From CBDHHC01 sp965263345 (GTDB lineage Bacteria > Pseudomonadota > Alphaproteobacteria > Rhizobiales > CBDHHC01), in contig CBDHHC010000012.1 in the NCBI GenBank assembly GCA_965263345.1, positions 1-64,000 on the forward strand: a stretch of 64,000 nt of DNA. The letters are read 5' to 3'. The notes below the pieces were generated by a model. The model was not told the DNA's origin. It saw nothing but the letters and a program-made list of their open reading frames with translations, and made no database searches. This document shows, piece by piece, positions 17,742-25,454 of the stretch. Position 1 is the stretch's first letter. The number at the start of each line of letters is the position of its first letter. A program made the translations under genes and the position numbers.

Positions 17742-18491
17742 TTAGGCAGCTTCGCCTTCGTAGTCGGCATATCCAGATTTTTCTAATTCCAATGCAAGCT
17801 CTTTACCACCGGATTTAACGATTACGCCTTTTGACAAGACATGAACTTTATCAGGTACAATGTAGTTAAGAAGACGTTGGTAATGTGTAATCACCAGCAT
17901 TGCACGCTCTGGGCCTTTCAAAAGATTTACTCCTTCGGAAACGATGCGTAGAGCATCAATATCAAGACCTGAGTCTGTTTCATCCAGGATACAGAATTTT
18001 GGTTCTAGCAACGCCATCTGCAAGATTTCCATGCGTTTTTTCTCACCACCTGAGAAACCAACATTAAGCGGACGCTTAAGCATATCCATGTTAATATTCA
18101 ATTTTTCAGCTTTTTCTTTCACAACTCTCATGAAATCTGGTGTTGAAAGTTCTTCTTGTCCTCGAGCTTTGCGCAGTGCATTTAGAGCTGTGCGCAAGAA
18201 GGTCATAGTTGCAACACCGGGAATTTCCATAGGGTATTGAAATGCTAAAAAGACACCAATAGCTGCCCGTTCATCTGGCTCTAGTTCTAGTAAGTCAATT
18301 CCGTCCCAGATTATCGAACCTTCAGTAATTTCATATTCATCCTTACCTGCTAACACGTAAGATAAGGTCGATTTCCCTGAGCCATTTGGCCCCATAATCG
18401 CATGCACTTCTCCTTTGGGTATAATTAAGTTAATACCTCGAAGAATTTTCTCACCTTCGACTTCAACATGTAAATTCTTAATTTCTAGCAT
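17742..18491 (-). CDS. sufC: SUF ATPase subunit
   Basis: SufC is the ABC-type ATPase of the SUF scaffold. Walker A is GPNGSGKST (33-41), and the ABC signature is FSGGEKKRMEILQM, followed by ILDETDSGLDIDAL (Walker B, with the SufC-type TDSGLD). ITHYQRLLNYIVPD is the SufC-specific switch. 249 residues is standard. Confidence 0.96.
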   Translation of the reverse strand: MLEIKNLHVEVEGEKILRGINLIIPKGEVHAIMGPNGSGKSTLSYVLAGKDEYEITEGSIIWDGIDLLELEPDERAAIGVFLAFQYPMEIPGVATMTFLRTALNALRKARGQEELSTPDFMRVVKEKAEKLNINMDMLKRPLNVGFSGGEKKRMEILQMALLEPKFCILDETDSGLDIDALRIVSEGVNLLKGPERAMLVITHYQRLLNYIVPDKVHVLSKGVIVKSGGKELALELEKSGYADYEGEAA

Positions 18492-18532
18492 CTTATCTAT
18501 CTTCTTTCATACGTATCCTTCAATTTTCACTC

Positions 18533-18715
18533 TTAGCGAAATCTGCGGATGACAAATACTGCAAGTTTATAAATCATTATAACGATCAATAGAGCACCTA
18601 ACCCTGGAGTTGCTAGATGCTCATGGAATGATTGATATGCATACGGGTTTGAACCCGTATATGGTGGGGTATTGGTTGTGGCTTTAAATTTTACTGGTAT
18701 ATTCAAGAAAACCAT
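18533..18715 (-). CDS. possible small membrane protein inside the suf operon
   Basis: The 274-base gap between sufB and sufC contains a frame of 60 codons from ATG 18715. The chain starts with a polar half (TNTPPYTGSNPYAYQ) and ends with one membrane helix (GLGALLIVIMIYKLAVFVI) and a basic RRFR tail, so the C-terminus would face the cytosol. GGAG lies 12 bases before the ATG; a TTG at 18733 is another possible start. I recognise no family. The clear positive-inside topology and operon position support a real gene, but short length leaves doubt. Confidence 0.5.
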   Translation of the reverse strand: MVFLNIPVKFKATTNTPPYTGSNPYAYQSFHEHLATPGLGALLIVIMIYKLAVFVIRRFR

Positions 18716-18765
18716 ATCTCGCCAAATCTCCAATTACTCACCGCTCACACCTTTAATTTATGTGT

Positions 18766-20235
18766 TTAGCCGACACTTCCTTCTAAACTTATACCTATCA
18801 GTTTTTGTGTTTCTGCCATAAATTCCATCGGTAAATGTTGCAGAACATCCCGAACAAAACCGTTTACTATCAAAGCAACAGCTTCTTCTTCATTCATTCC
18901 GCGTTGCAGACAATAGAACATCTGATCATCGGAAATTTTAGATGTTGTTGCTTCATGTTCAAATATTGCGCTCGAATTTTTAGCTTCGATATAAGGTACT
19001 GTATGTGCTCCACATTTGTTACCAATTAATAGTGAGTCACATTGGGTGAAGTTTCTTGTTCCTGTTGCTTTACGATGGGCTGAAACTAATCCACGGTAAG
19101 TGTTAGAAGAATGCCCTGCAGAAATTCCCTTTGAGATAATTCGACTTGTTGTATTCTTACCTAAGTGGATCATTTTCGTTCCACTATCAACCTGTTGATA
19201 CCCATTTGAGATCGCAATTGAGTAAAACTCACCAACAGAATTATCTCCCCGTAAAACACAACTTGGATATTTCCAGGTAATCGCGGACCCAGTTTCAACT
19301 TGTGTCCAGGAAATTTTTGAATTATTGCCTCGACAGTCCCCACGTTTTGTTACGAAGTTATATACTCCACCTTTTCCTTCTTTATCCCCTGGGTACCAGT
19401 TCTGTACTGTTGAATATTTGATTTCAGCATCATCTAAAGCAACCAGTTCAACTACTGCTGCATGTAGCTGGTTTTCATCACGCATTGGGGCGGTACAGCC
19501 TTCAAGGTAGCTGACATAAGATCCCTTATCTGCAATGATTAAAGTTCTTTCAAACTGACCGGTATTCATTTCATTGATGCGGAAATATGTGCTTAGTTCC
19601 ATTGGGCAGCGCACTCCCTCTGGAATATAAACAAAAGAGCCATCAGAAAATACTGCTGAATTTAGGGTTGCATAAAAGTTATCTGAGACTGGTACAACTG
19701 AGCCCAAGTATTTTTTGACCAGATCGGGGTGTTCTTTTAGGGCTTCAGATATTGAACAGAAGATCACACCAGCTTTTGCCAATTCTTCCTTAAAAGTTGT
19801 TACAACTGATACACTATCAAAAACAGCATCTACAGCCACTTTTGCACCTTCAACACCAGCTAGGACTTCCTGCTCTTTTAGGGGAATGCCTAGTTTTTCA
19901 TATGTTGCCAGCAATTCAGGATCTACTTCATCAAGGCTTTTAGGGCCTTCAGCTGTCTTGGGAGCTGCGTAATAGTAAAGATCCTCAAAATCTATTTTAG
20001 GATAATTAACTCTAGCCCATTCAGGCTCTTGCATAGTTAACCAGCGACGATAGGCATTTAACCGCCACTCTAACATCCATTCTGGTTCCCCTTTTTTTTC
20101 AGATATAAAGCGTACAATATCTTCATTCAAACCTTTAGGGGCTTTTACCATTTCGATATCAGTTGTGAAGCCGTACTTATATTGATCTACGTCTATCTCT
20201 TTGACCTGATCAATCGTTTCTTGCACTGCCGGCAT
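18766..20235 (-). CDS. sufB: Fe-S assembly scaffold subunit SufB
   Basis: SufB is the central scaffold on which clusters are built. It is highly conserved: YKYGFTTDIE near the N-terminus, VPVSDNFYATLNSAVFSDGSFVYIPEGVRCPMELSTYFRIN, KRGDCRGNNSKISWTQVETGSAITWKYPSCVL and IFEHEATTSKISDDQMFYCLQRG at the end. 489 residues is full length. It lies 57 bases after nifS. Confidence 0.96.
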   Translation of the reverse strand: MPAVQETIDQVKEIDVDQYKYGFTTDIEMVKAPKGLNEDIVRFISEKKGEPEWMLEWRLNAYRRWLTMQEPEWARVNYPKIDFEDLYYYAAPKTAEGPKSLDEVDPELLATYEKLGIPLKEQEVLAGVEGAKVAVDAVFDSVSVVTTFKEELAKAGVIFCSISEALKEHPDLVKKYLGSVVPVSDNFYATLNSAVFSDGSFVYIPEGVRCPMELSTYFRINEMNTGQFERTLIIADKGSYVSYLEGCTAPMRDENQLHAAVVELVALDDAEIKYSTVQNWYPGDKEGKGGVYNFVTKRGDCRGNNSKISWTQVETGSAITWKYPSCVLRGDNSVGEFYSIAISNGYQQVDSGTKMIHLGKNTTSRIISKGISAGHSSNTYRGLVSAHRKATGTRNFTQCDSLLIGNKCGAHTVPYIEAKNSSAIFEHEATTSKISDDQMFYCLQRGMNEEEAVALIVNGFVRDVLQHLPMEFMAETQKLIGISLEGSVG

Positions 20236-20292
20236 TATCTTCTCCGTAAACTTTCTTGTGATTCGTTATCCGTAACAACTTTCACTACATAG

Positions 20293-21477
20293 TTAAGCTG
20301 CTTGGCGACTGTTTTTAAATTTTTTATAAATTTCTGACCAAACGTTTATAAAGCGCTCAATATCAACTTGTGAACTCTTCCAGCCCAAGCTAATACGGAT
20401 TGCTCCTTTCGATAGATCTTTCTCAATACCCATAGCCTTTAGTACATGAGACTGTTCAACTTTTCCTGATGAACATGCAGACCCAGAACTCACTGCAATC
20501 CCTTTTAAATCAAATGCTATTAACAACATTTCTGCGGTCATACCTGCTACACTCAAGCAAGATGTATTTGGTAAGCGAGGGACATTCAGAGAAAAAATGA
20601 ATGCCTCTGGAGAAATTGCTAATAACTGCTTCTCCAGATCATCTCGCAATCTCTCAATATCTGACATGACAGCAAGGTCCGAAAAAGCCTGTTCTGCAGC
20701 AGCTCCAAAGCCCGCTATACCAATAATATTTTCCGTCCCAGCTCTTCGATTTAATTCTTGCCCCCCACCTTTCATGAGTTTTTGCCCAAGAATAAGCTTA
20801 TCAGAGCCAAGAATAAGAGCCCCCACACCCTGAGGTCCGCCAATTTTATGAGAGGATAGAGTTAAGAAATCAACTCCGAGCTCTTTGCTATCAATAGATA
20901 TTTTACCTGCAGCCTGAACCGCATCTACGTGTAATAAACCACCTGCGTCATGAACTATCTCAGAAATTTCAGAAATAGGTTGACGTGCTCCGGTTTCATT
21001 ATTTGCTAACATTACTGAAATCAAAAAGGGAGTAACAGGTGTATTTGCTTGAAACTCTTCTATAACTTCTTTTAATTTTGTTATTTTGATAACACCCTCA
21101 CCAGATACCTCAAGGTATCTCATGTTGTGTTTTTGGAAACGTCCTCCTGATAAAACACAAGGATGTTCAATTGAAGATATAAAGCATTTTATTTTTTCTG
21201 TTGCAGAACCTGGTTTATTGGCGCTTACTAAATCAGGTGTCATCACCATCATATTCGCTTCAGTTCCACCGCTGGTGAAAATTACATTTTTTGCTTCAGA
21301 ATTTACCAGTTGTGCAACCTGTTTTCTGGATTTTTCTATTATTGCACGTGCCTTGCGTCCCTCAGCATGTATTGATGAGGCATTTCCAGCAAAGTCCATT
21401 GTTTCCAGCATTGCATTTTTTGCTGATGGATGAAGTATAGAAGTCGCATTGTAATCGAGATATGTGCGCTGCATCAT
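20293..21477 (-). CDS. NifS/IscS-type cysteine desulfurase
   Basis: A class V aminotransferase-fold PLP enzyme with the type I (NifS/IscS) layout: YLDYNATS at the start, SSHKIGGPQGVGAL with PLP lysine K211, and catalytic cysteine C335 in SSGSACSSGKVEQS. It is a second desulfurase in the same operon as SufS, as is usual in alphaproteobacteria. The 394-residue length is normal. Its ATG overlaps the iscR stop (ATGATG), so translation is coupled. Whether it feeds the SUF scaffold or tRNA thiolation cannot be told. Confidence 0.92.
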   Translation of the reverse strand: MMQRTYLDYNATSILHPSAKNAMLETMDFAGNASSIHAEGRKARAIIEKSRKQVAQLVNSEAKNVIFTSGGTEANMMVMTPDLVSANKPGSATEKIKCFISSIEHPCVLSGGRFQKHNMRYLEVSGEGVIKITKLKEVIEEFQANTPVTPFLISVMLANNETGARQPISEISEIVHDAGGLLHVDAVQAAGKISIDSKELGVDFLTLSSHKIGGPQGVGALILGSDKLILGQKLMKGGGQELNRRAGTENIIGIAGFGAAAEQAFSDLAVMSDIERLRDDLEKQLLAISPEAFIFSLNVPRLPNTSCLSVAGMTAEMLLIAFDLKGIAVSSGSACSSGKVEQSHVLKAMGIEKDLSKGAIRISLGWKSSQVDIERFINVWSEIYKKFKNSRQAA

Positions 21478-21953
21478 AGTGATACCTCATGTGGCACATC
21501 AGACTTTTCAACGTTTTTGTGCCTCACGCCAGTCTTTAAATTTCCATCAATGACATCTTGAAGAGATACATTTGCGAGGAAGTTAATTAAATGACTTCCT
21601 AAAGCAGCCCACAAATCATGGGTTAAACATCTTTGCCCAGCGACGCAGCCATCTTTATCATTTTCTACACATCTTGTGATTTTAACAGGTTCATCGACAG
21701 CACTCATTATATTTGCGATTAATATGTCTTCAGGATTGAGGGCTAATTTATATCCACCACCTGGTCCACGTATGCTGTTTACCAACCCTGCCCTGCGCAA
21801 CTTCAAAAATATCTGCTCAAGATATGTTAATGACAGATCTTGTCTATTCGCAATTTCAGCAAGCGTGACGGCTTTTACGGACGCATTTTTCGTTGCGTTC
21901 GCTAAGTCTGCCATTGCCATTACGGCATATCGTCCTTTGGTGCTTAATTGCAT
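21474..21953 (-). CDS. iscR: Rrf2-family Fe-S sensing regulator
   Basis: Rrf2/IscR proteins repress suf/isc operons when holding an Fe-S cluster. The winged helix is at residues 1-75 (MQLSTKGRYAVMAMADLA, SLTYLEQIFLKLRRAGLV, SIRGPGGGYKLA). The cluster cysteines are C95, C103 and C109, with spacing C-x7-C-x5-C; in E. coli IscR the first gap is five residues. It is the first gene of the operon and probably controls it. The 159-residue length is normal. Confidence 0.92.
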   Translation of the reverse strand: MQLSTKGRYAVMAMADLANATKNASVKAVTLAEIANRQDLSLTYLEQIFLKLRRAGLVNSIRGPGGGYKLALNPEDILIANIMSAVDEPVKITRCVENDKDGCVAGQRCLTHDLWAALGSHLINFLANVSLQDVIDGNLKTGVRHKNVEKSDVPHEVSL

Positions 21954-22295
21954 TATAATTGCCTAAAATAGAGTACATATGTAATGTGCTGACAAACAAT
22001 TCTCGTAAATGTCAACAGGGTTGGCCAAAAGAAAACAAGGAAATACTTGCAATTGCCCCCGAACTATATGCTATGTACGACATTCAAGGATTGAAGTTGT
22101 TTTTTTGCTGTTCGGTATATATGGCTTATTCTTTTGAATCATTCTAAACTGGAATATATAATTCCTGACTAACCAAGTCAAGTATTCAATTGGAAGTCGA
22201 GATAAACCAAACACAATTGCTATAGAAAAATTGCTTAATTAACTTAAGCAACATTAAATTGAAACCGTTTTTGACAAAGAAAACAAAACCTTATT
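21954..22295. other. divergent intergenic region holding the suf operon promoter
   Basis: These 342 bases separate iscR (minus) from an alpha/beta hydrolase (plus). On the minus strand a TTGTCA (21995-21990) and TCTATT (21972-21967) are 17 bases apart, a weak but well-spaced promoter. A TTGACA lies at 22015-22010 without a good -10. I could not pick out a clear IscR site or iron-rhodo box. No gene is supported here. Confidence 0.35.
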
Positions 22296-22976
22296 ATGCC
22301 TGAAGTAATAATTAACGGACCTGCTGGACGCCTAGAAGCCAGATATCACCACGAAAATGCCTCTGACTCGCCAATTGCGATTCTTTTGCATCCTCATCCA
22401 CAATTTGGTGGAACGATGAATAATCAGATTATTTATCACATGTATTACGCCTTTGTAGAGCGAGGTTTTTCTGTTTTACGCTTTAATTTCCGAGGTGTTG
22501 GTCGCTCTCAGGGACTATTTGATAATGGACCAGGAGAATTATCTGATGCAGCAACTGCTTTAGACTGGATGCAATCTTATAATAATGACTCACAATCTTG
22601 CTGGATTGCTGGCGTTTCTTTTGGGGCTTGGGTTGCTATGCAATTGCTGATGCGCCGACCAGAAATTGAGGGTTTTATCTCAATTGCTCCACCAGCTAAT
22701 CTCTATGATTTCAGTTTTCTTGCTCCTTGTCCATCTTCAGGCTTGATGGTTAATGGAGAAATGGACCGCGTGGTCTCGACAGAATCAGTTGCTGAACTTG
22801 TCAAAAAACTGAAAACTCAGAAAGGTATTGTGATTGATCATGACATTATCCCTGAGGCTAATCACTTTTTTGAAGGCCGTACGGATCTATTGATAGACTC
22901 TCTTCATACTTATCTTGATAAACGTGGCGCCGGTGTTCGAAAGCCTAAATCAGAAGAAAACGAAGCAGAGGCTTAA
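22296..22976 (+). CDS. alpha/beta hydrolase
   Basis: This protein has the dienelactone-hydrolase-like alpha/beta fold often found next to alphaproteobacterial suf genes. AILLHPHPQFGGTMNN is the oxyanion region, RFNFRGVGRSQG the conserved second strand, GVSFGAWVA the nucleophile elbow (Ser) and EANHFFEGR the His. There is no signal peptide. A possible acidic partner is in NGEMDRVV. Substrate is unknown. Confidence 0.85.
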   Translation: MPEVIINGPAGRLEARYHHENASDSPIAILLHPHPQFGGTMNNQIIYHMYYAFVERGFSVLRFNFRGVGRSQGLFDNGPGELSDAATALDWMQSYNNDSQSCWIAGVSFGAWVAMQLLMRRPEIEGFISIAPPANLYDFSFLAPCPSSGLMVNGEMDRVVSTESVAELVKKLKTQKGIVIDHDIIPEANHFFEGRTDLLIDSLHTYLDKRGAGVRKPKSEENEAEA

Positions 22977-22986
22977 CTTGTAATAG

Positions 22987-23018
22987 CAAAAAGTCGCTTT
23001 AATAAATTGTTAAAGCGA
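22987..23018 (-). terminator. rho-independent terminator of the small motility-like gene
   Basis: TCGCTTTAA (22994-23002) pairs with TTAAAGCGA (23010-23018). On the minus strand the stem is followed by CTTTTTG, giving a five-T tract. It sits just after the stop of the minus-strand gene at 23022 and between convergent genes. Confidence 0.75.
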
Positions 23019-23021
23019 TCT

Positions 23022-23225
23022 TTAGACAGATCTATCTATATTGTTGCCAACTCCAGGTGCTGTGCTTGATTGGATATTTTTCAAGTTCTGAGAAGATTGT
23101 TCGACCAAATTTGCAACAGATCTCTCGGATGCAGCGTTTTGTTTGATAACTTCTGCTGCAATTGTAGATTTTACTTGTGCCTGGCTTGCAACTACTGATG
23201 TTGGGGCAACGTTAGATAAGGTCAT
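23022..23225 (-). CDS. small YjfB-like putative motility protein
   Basis: The 67 residues begin with a Ser/Val/Ala-rich segment and form a helix (QVKSTIAAEVIKQNAASERSVANLVEQSSQNLKN). This resembles the short YjfB-type proteins annotated as putative motility proteins. AGGAG lies seven bases before the ATG, and a proper terminator follows. No flagellar gene is nearby. The family match is by pattern and moderately sure, but the gene itself is well supported. Confidence 0.65.
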   Translation of the reverse strand: MTLSNVAPTSVVASQAQVKSTIAAEVIKQNAASERSVANLVEQSSQNLKNIQSSTAPGVGNNIDRSV

Positions 23226-23386
23226 TATGATACTCCTTGATTGCGAGCCTATCTCGAAATCCCTAATAAATTATGATCAAGAGTTATAAATAGTCTTTTG
23301 TTTCTTTATTACTCGCTATAAATTACCTCTTAAAAAGGATTTATTCTTTTTAACAATAACGAAAAACAAAATGGGGATTAGAGATT

Positions 23387-23755
23387 ATGGAAGTCATCAA
23401 TTGGGGCCTTAATCTTATTCAAAGCGCTGTAAACTTAAATTTACCAAACATAGCAACTATCGGAGCTATCATATTATCTGGTTATTTTGGAGCTACTTCT
23501 GTCGGACTTTTTTCTCGCTTTCTCAGGCTCTCATTTCTGTTTAATGTCATTGTTGGCATTATAGGTGGATTTGTAGGAGCTTACCTATTCTTAAGCAATA
23601 TTTACAATCTTATCCCATTAGAAACTTCTCTTATCAATTTTGATAATGATATTAACCTCGATATGTTGGTTGGACTTGTTGTAGGCGGGCTTGCTGGTGG
23701 TTTTGTTCTCAAAATTGTTCTGGGTTTAATAAAGAATCTGTTTTCTAAAAGCTAA
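23387..23755 (+). CDS. glycine-rich small membrane protein
   Basis: There are three or four hydrophobic helices with small-residue faces: IATIGAIILSGYFGATSVGLF, FNVIVGIIGGFVGAYLFL and MLVGLVVGGLAGGFVLKIVLGLI. The repeated GG patterns resemble the GlsB/YeaQ/YmgE transglycosylase-associated membrane family, but the match is not firm. Inner-membrane location is clear. Function unknown. A 14-bp hairpin follows the stop. Confidence 0.7.
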   Translation: MEVINWGLNLIQSAVNLNLPNIATIGAIILSGYFGATSVGLFSRFLRLSFLFNVIVGIIGGFVGAYLFLSNIYNLIPLETSLINFDNDINLDMLVGLVVGGLAGGFVLKIVLGLIKNLFSKS

Positions 23756-23760
23756 ACTGT

Positions 23761-23791
23761 TGAACATAAGGAGCCCAGCTCCTTATGTTCA
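23761..23791. terminator. 14-bp perfect hairpin between convergent genes
   Basis: TGAACATAAGGAGC (23761-23774) is exactly complementary to 23778-23791, with a three-base loop. It sits between the stop at 23755 (plus) and the stop at 23806 (minus) and probably ends both transcripts. No long T-tract follows in either direction. Confidence 0.65.
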
Positions 23792-23805
23792 GATAATTTA
23801 AAAAA

Positions 23806-24129
23806 TTAATTGTGGTAAGGAGATGTGTTTAGATATGGCGCATCTTCAATTCCACTACTTGATCCAGAGTCAAAAAAGTAACCTGAATCAAATGGGCCTC
23901 CTTGCGAGCTATTCTCAAAGTCTGAAGAAAATGTGTCTTGGGCATCGTAACTATACCCGCCTACTTTCCCTCTAGATGGACATCCAGATTGTGTATTGCG
24001 ACGGTAACAGTTGGATTTTTCATGCGGAGATAAAATCCCACGAGCTTCTGGGCTCTGTGCATTTCCTGCACCTAAAAAAGAGATATTAAATATCAACGCT
24101 GTGACCATTAAAAATAAATACTGCTTCAC
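23806..24129 (-). CDS. small secreted protein of unknown function
   Basis: A GTG start with AGGAG nine bases upstream opens a 107-residue chain. A signal peptide (FLMVTALIFNISFLGAGNAQ, probable cut after NAQ) leads into a Ser/Gly/Tyr/Phe/Asp-rich mature part of about 80 residues. That part has two cysteines (SNCYRRNTQSGCPS) that could form a disulfide. No family is recognised. It lies in a run of small exported proteins on the same strand. Confidence 0.65.
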   Translation of the reverse strand: MKQYLFLMVTALIFNISFLGAGNAQSPEARGILSPHEKSNCYRRNTQSGCPSRGKVGGYSYDAQDTFSSDFENSSQGGPFDSGYFFDSGSSSGIEDAPYLNTSPYHN

Positions 24130-24193
24130 TATCTTTTTCTCCTTAAATTGTCATATGACTATAATTTTAAACACGTCTTGCTCTGCAAGAGGA

Positions 24194-24847
24194 TTAAATC
24201 TCCTGACCTTTTTTCAGTAAATTTTCGATAAGTTTGCGCTGGATGATGCCCCTGCTATCCCCTCCACCAAAAGTTAAAACTCCTGATGTATAAGTCGTTC
24301 CATAAGTTATGGCAGCATTAACCGTTTGACCGATCGCAGATATGAATTGTTTATGATGTAAAGCTCTTAGTGGGTGTATATATGTTGACCATAGAATACC
24401 TTTCGCAAGCGCATAACGACTGTCAAGTGCCGTATCGAAGTTGGCTTGCATAGCCCGGAATAATTCTTCTGATGACAGACTAGATGCTTGTCGGATGGGA
24501 ACAAGAATTCGCATTCTGTCACGTTTCTCATCGGTTACGACAATCACTTTCACTTTCTCAATACTAAATTGCCAACTTCCTTTTTTGAGAGGTTTTGCAT
24601 CTTTATCGAGCCGTTTGATGATTTCATCCATCAAATCAATAGTCATTGTGCCTTCAAAGGTTGTTTGCAAAGTTGGTGTTTCTGTTGTTTTAGGTTTGGC
24701 CGGTTCTATTTTTTTCGGTTCGGGAGATATTTGTTGCGATGTTTCAGGTTCGCCTTTTTGAGCTGATAGTGGCAATACAAAAGTATTGATTAAAAGATAA
24801 CAACATAGCAAAAAAATAGATATTAGAAACAATCGCGAGAAAAACAT
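24194..24847 (-). CDS. conserved exported protein of unknown function
   Basis: An N-terminal membrane anchor or signal (LFLISIFLLCCYLLINTFVLPL) is followed by a proline/lysine/threonine-rich linker of about 35 residues. A folded domain (about 63-217) contains MRILVPI, LDSRYALAKGILWSTYIHPL and INAAITYGTTYTSG-like blocks. I believe a similar uncharacterised domain occurs in other bacteria including cyanobacteria, but have no name for it. AGGAG precedes the ATG. Periplasmic location is likely. Confidence 0.7.
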   Translation of the reverse strand: MFFSRLFLISIFLLCCYLLINTFVLPLSAQKGEPETSQQISPEPKKIEPAKPKTTETPTLQTTFEGTMTIDLMDEIIKRLDKDAKPLKKGSWQFSIEKVKVIVVTDEKRDRMRILVPIRQASSLSSEELFRAMQANFDTALDSRYALAKGILWSTYIHPLRALHHKQFISAIGQTVNAAITYGTTYTSGVLTFGGGDSRGIIQRKLIENLLKKGQEI

Positions 24848-24976
24848 AAGATTCTACTCCTTGTAACAACCTCTCTCTAGACTAACATAGAAGTTCCTCT
24901 ATCAGAAAGATTAGACATCACTTTTTTGTGAGATTTATACTTGTTTATGTTAAATTCGTCGCTGTGTATTCTTAGT

Positions 24977-25426
24977 CTAACCCTTAACTTTAATGGTAAT
25001 AATTTTATTATGTTTACTATTATAAGGCACTGGTCGCTTATGGCTGAACTCAATTGTATTTCCATGTACAACTTGGACAATAAATCCACATTGTTTTTTC
25101 TTACTACATTCTTTAACTTTATGACTATCTGCAGGAAAAGAGATGCGAACTTCATTGTCAGGTTGTGTCATTGGAATGATATCTCCAGCAATTGATACTG
25201 GATTGTCATTATTCTCAGAAATATCTGCTAATGTTACAATAACTTTAGAGCCTTGGCGAAAATTCTTTTTATCTTCTGATTTCACGGTGACCTTTAAAAT
25301 AACATCACCCAATTGTGCTTCTGGAGGAGTCGGTAAAAGTTTTGAGCTACAGGATGTGTTTATCAAAACGAGTGCCATAAAACTGATCGTTATCATAAAA
25401 TAATATATTCTGCTTGCACTAAGCAT
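24977..25426 (-). CDS. YbaY-like outer-membrane lipoprotein
   Basis: A signal sequence ends at NTSCSSK, a near-consensus lipobox. The mature domain reads DVILKVTVKSEDKKNFRQGSKVIVTLADISENNDNPVSIAGDII, close to the YbaY/YscW-type beta-sandwich lipoproteins. I chose the ATG at 25426 because AGGG lies nine bases before it; an ATG at 25441 adds five residues without a ribosome-binding site. It lies downstream of uvrB, 28 bases from its stop. Function is unknown, and YscW relatives help secretin assembly. Confidence 0.7.
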   Translation of the reverse strand: MLSASRIYYFMITISFMALVLINTSCSSKLLPTPPEAQLGDVILKVTVKSEDKKNFRQGSKVIVTLADISENNDNPVSIAGDIIPMTQPDNEVRISFPADSHKVKECSKKKQCGFIVQVVHGNTIEFSHKRPVPYNSKHNKIITIKVKG

Positions 25427-25454
25427 GTGGCCTGCCCTCATAAATTTTTTGAAT

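Noticed and set aside
21959..22147. 62-codon plus-strand frame upstream of the hydrolase gene
   Set aside because: It lies in the divergent promoter region of iscR, has no ribosome-binding site and an unlikely composition.
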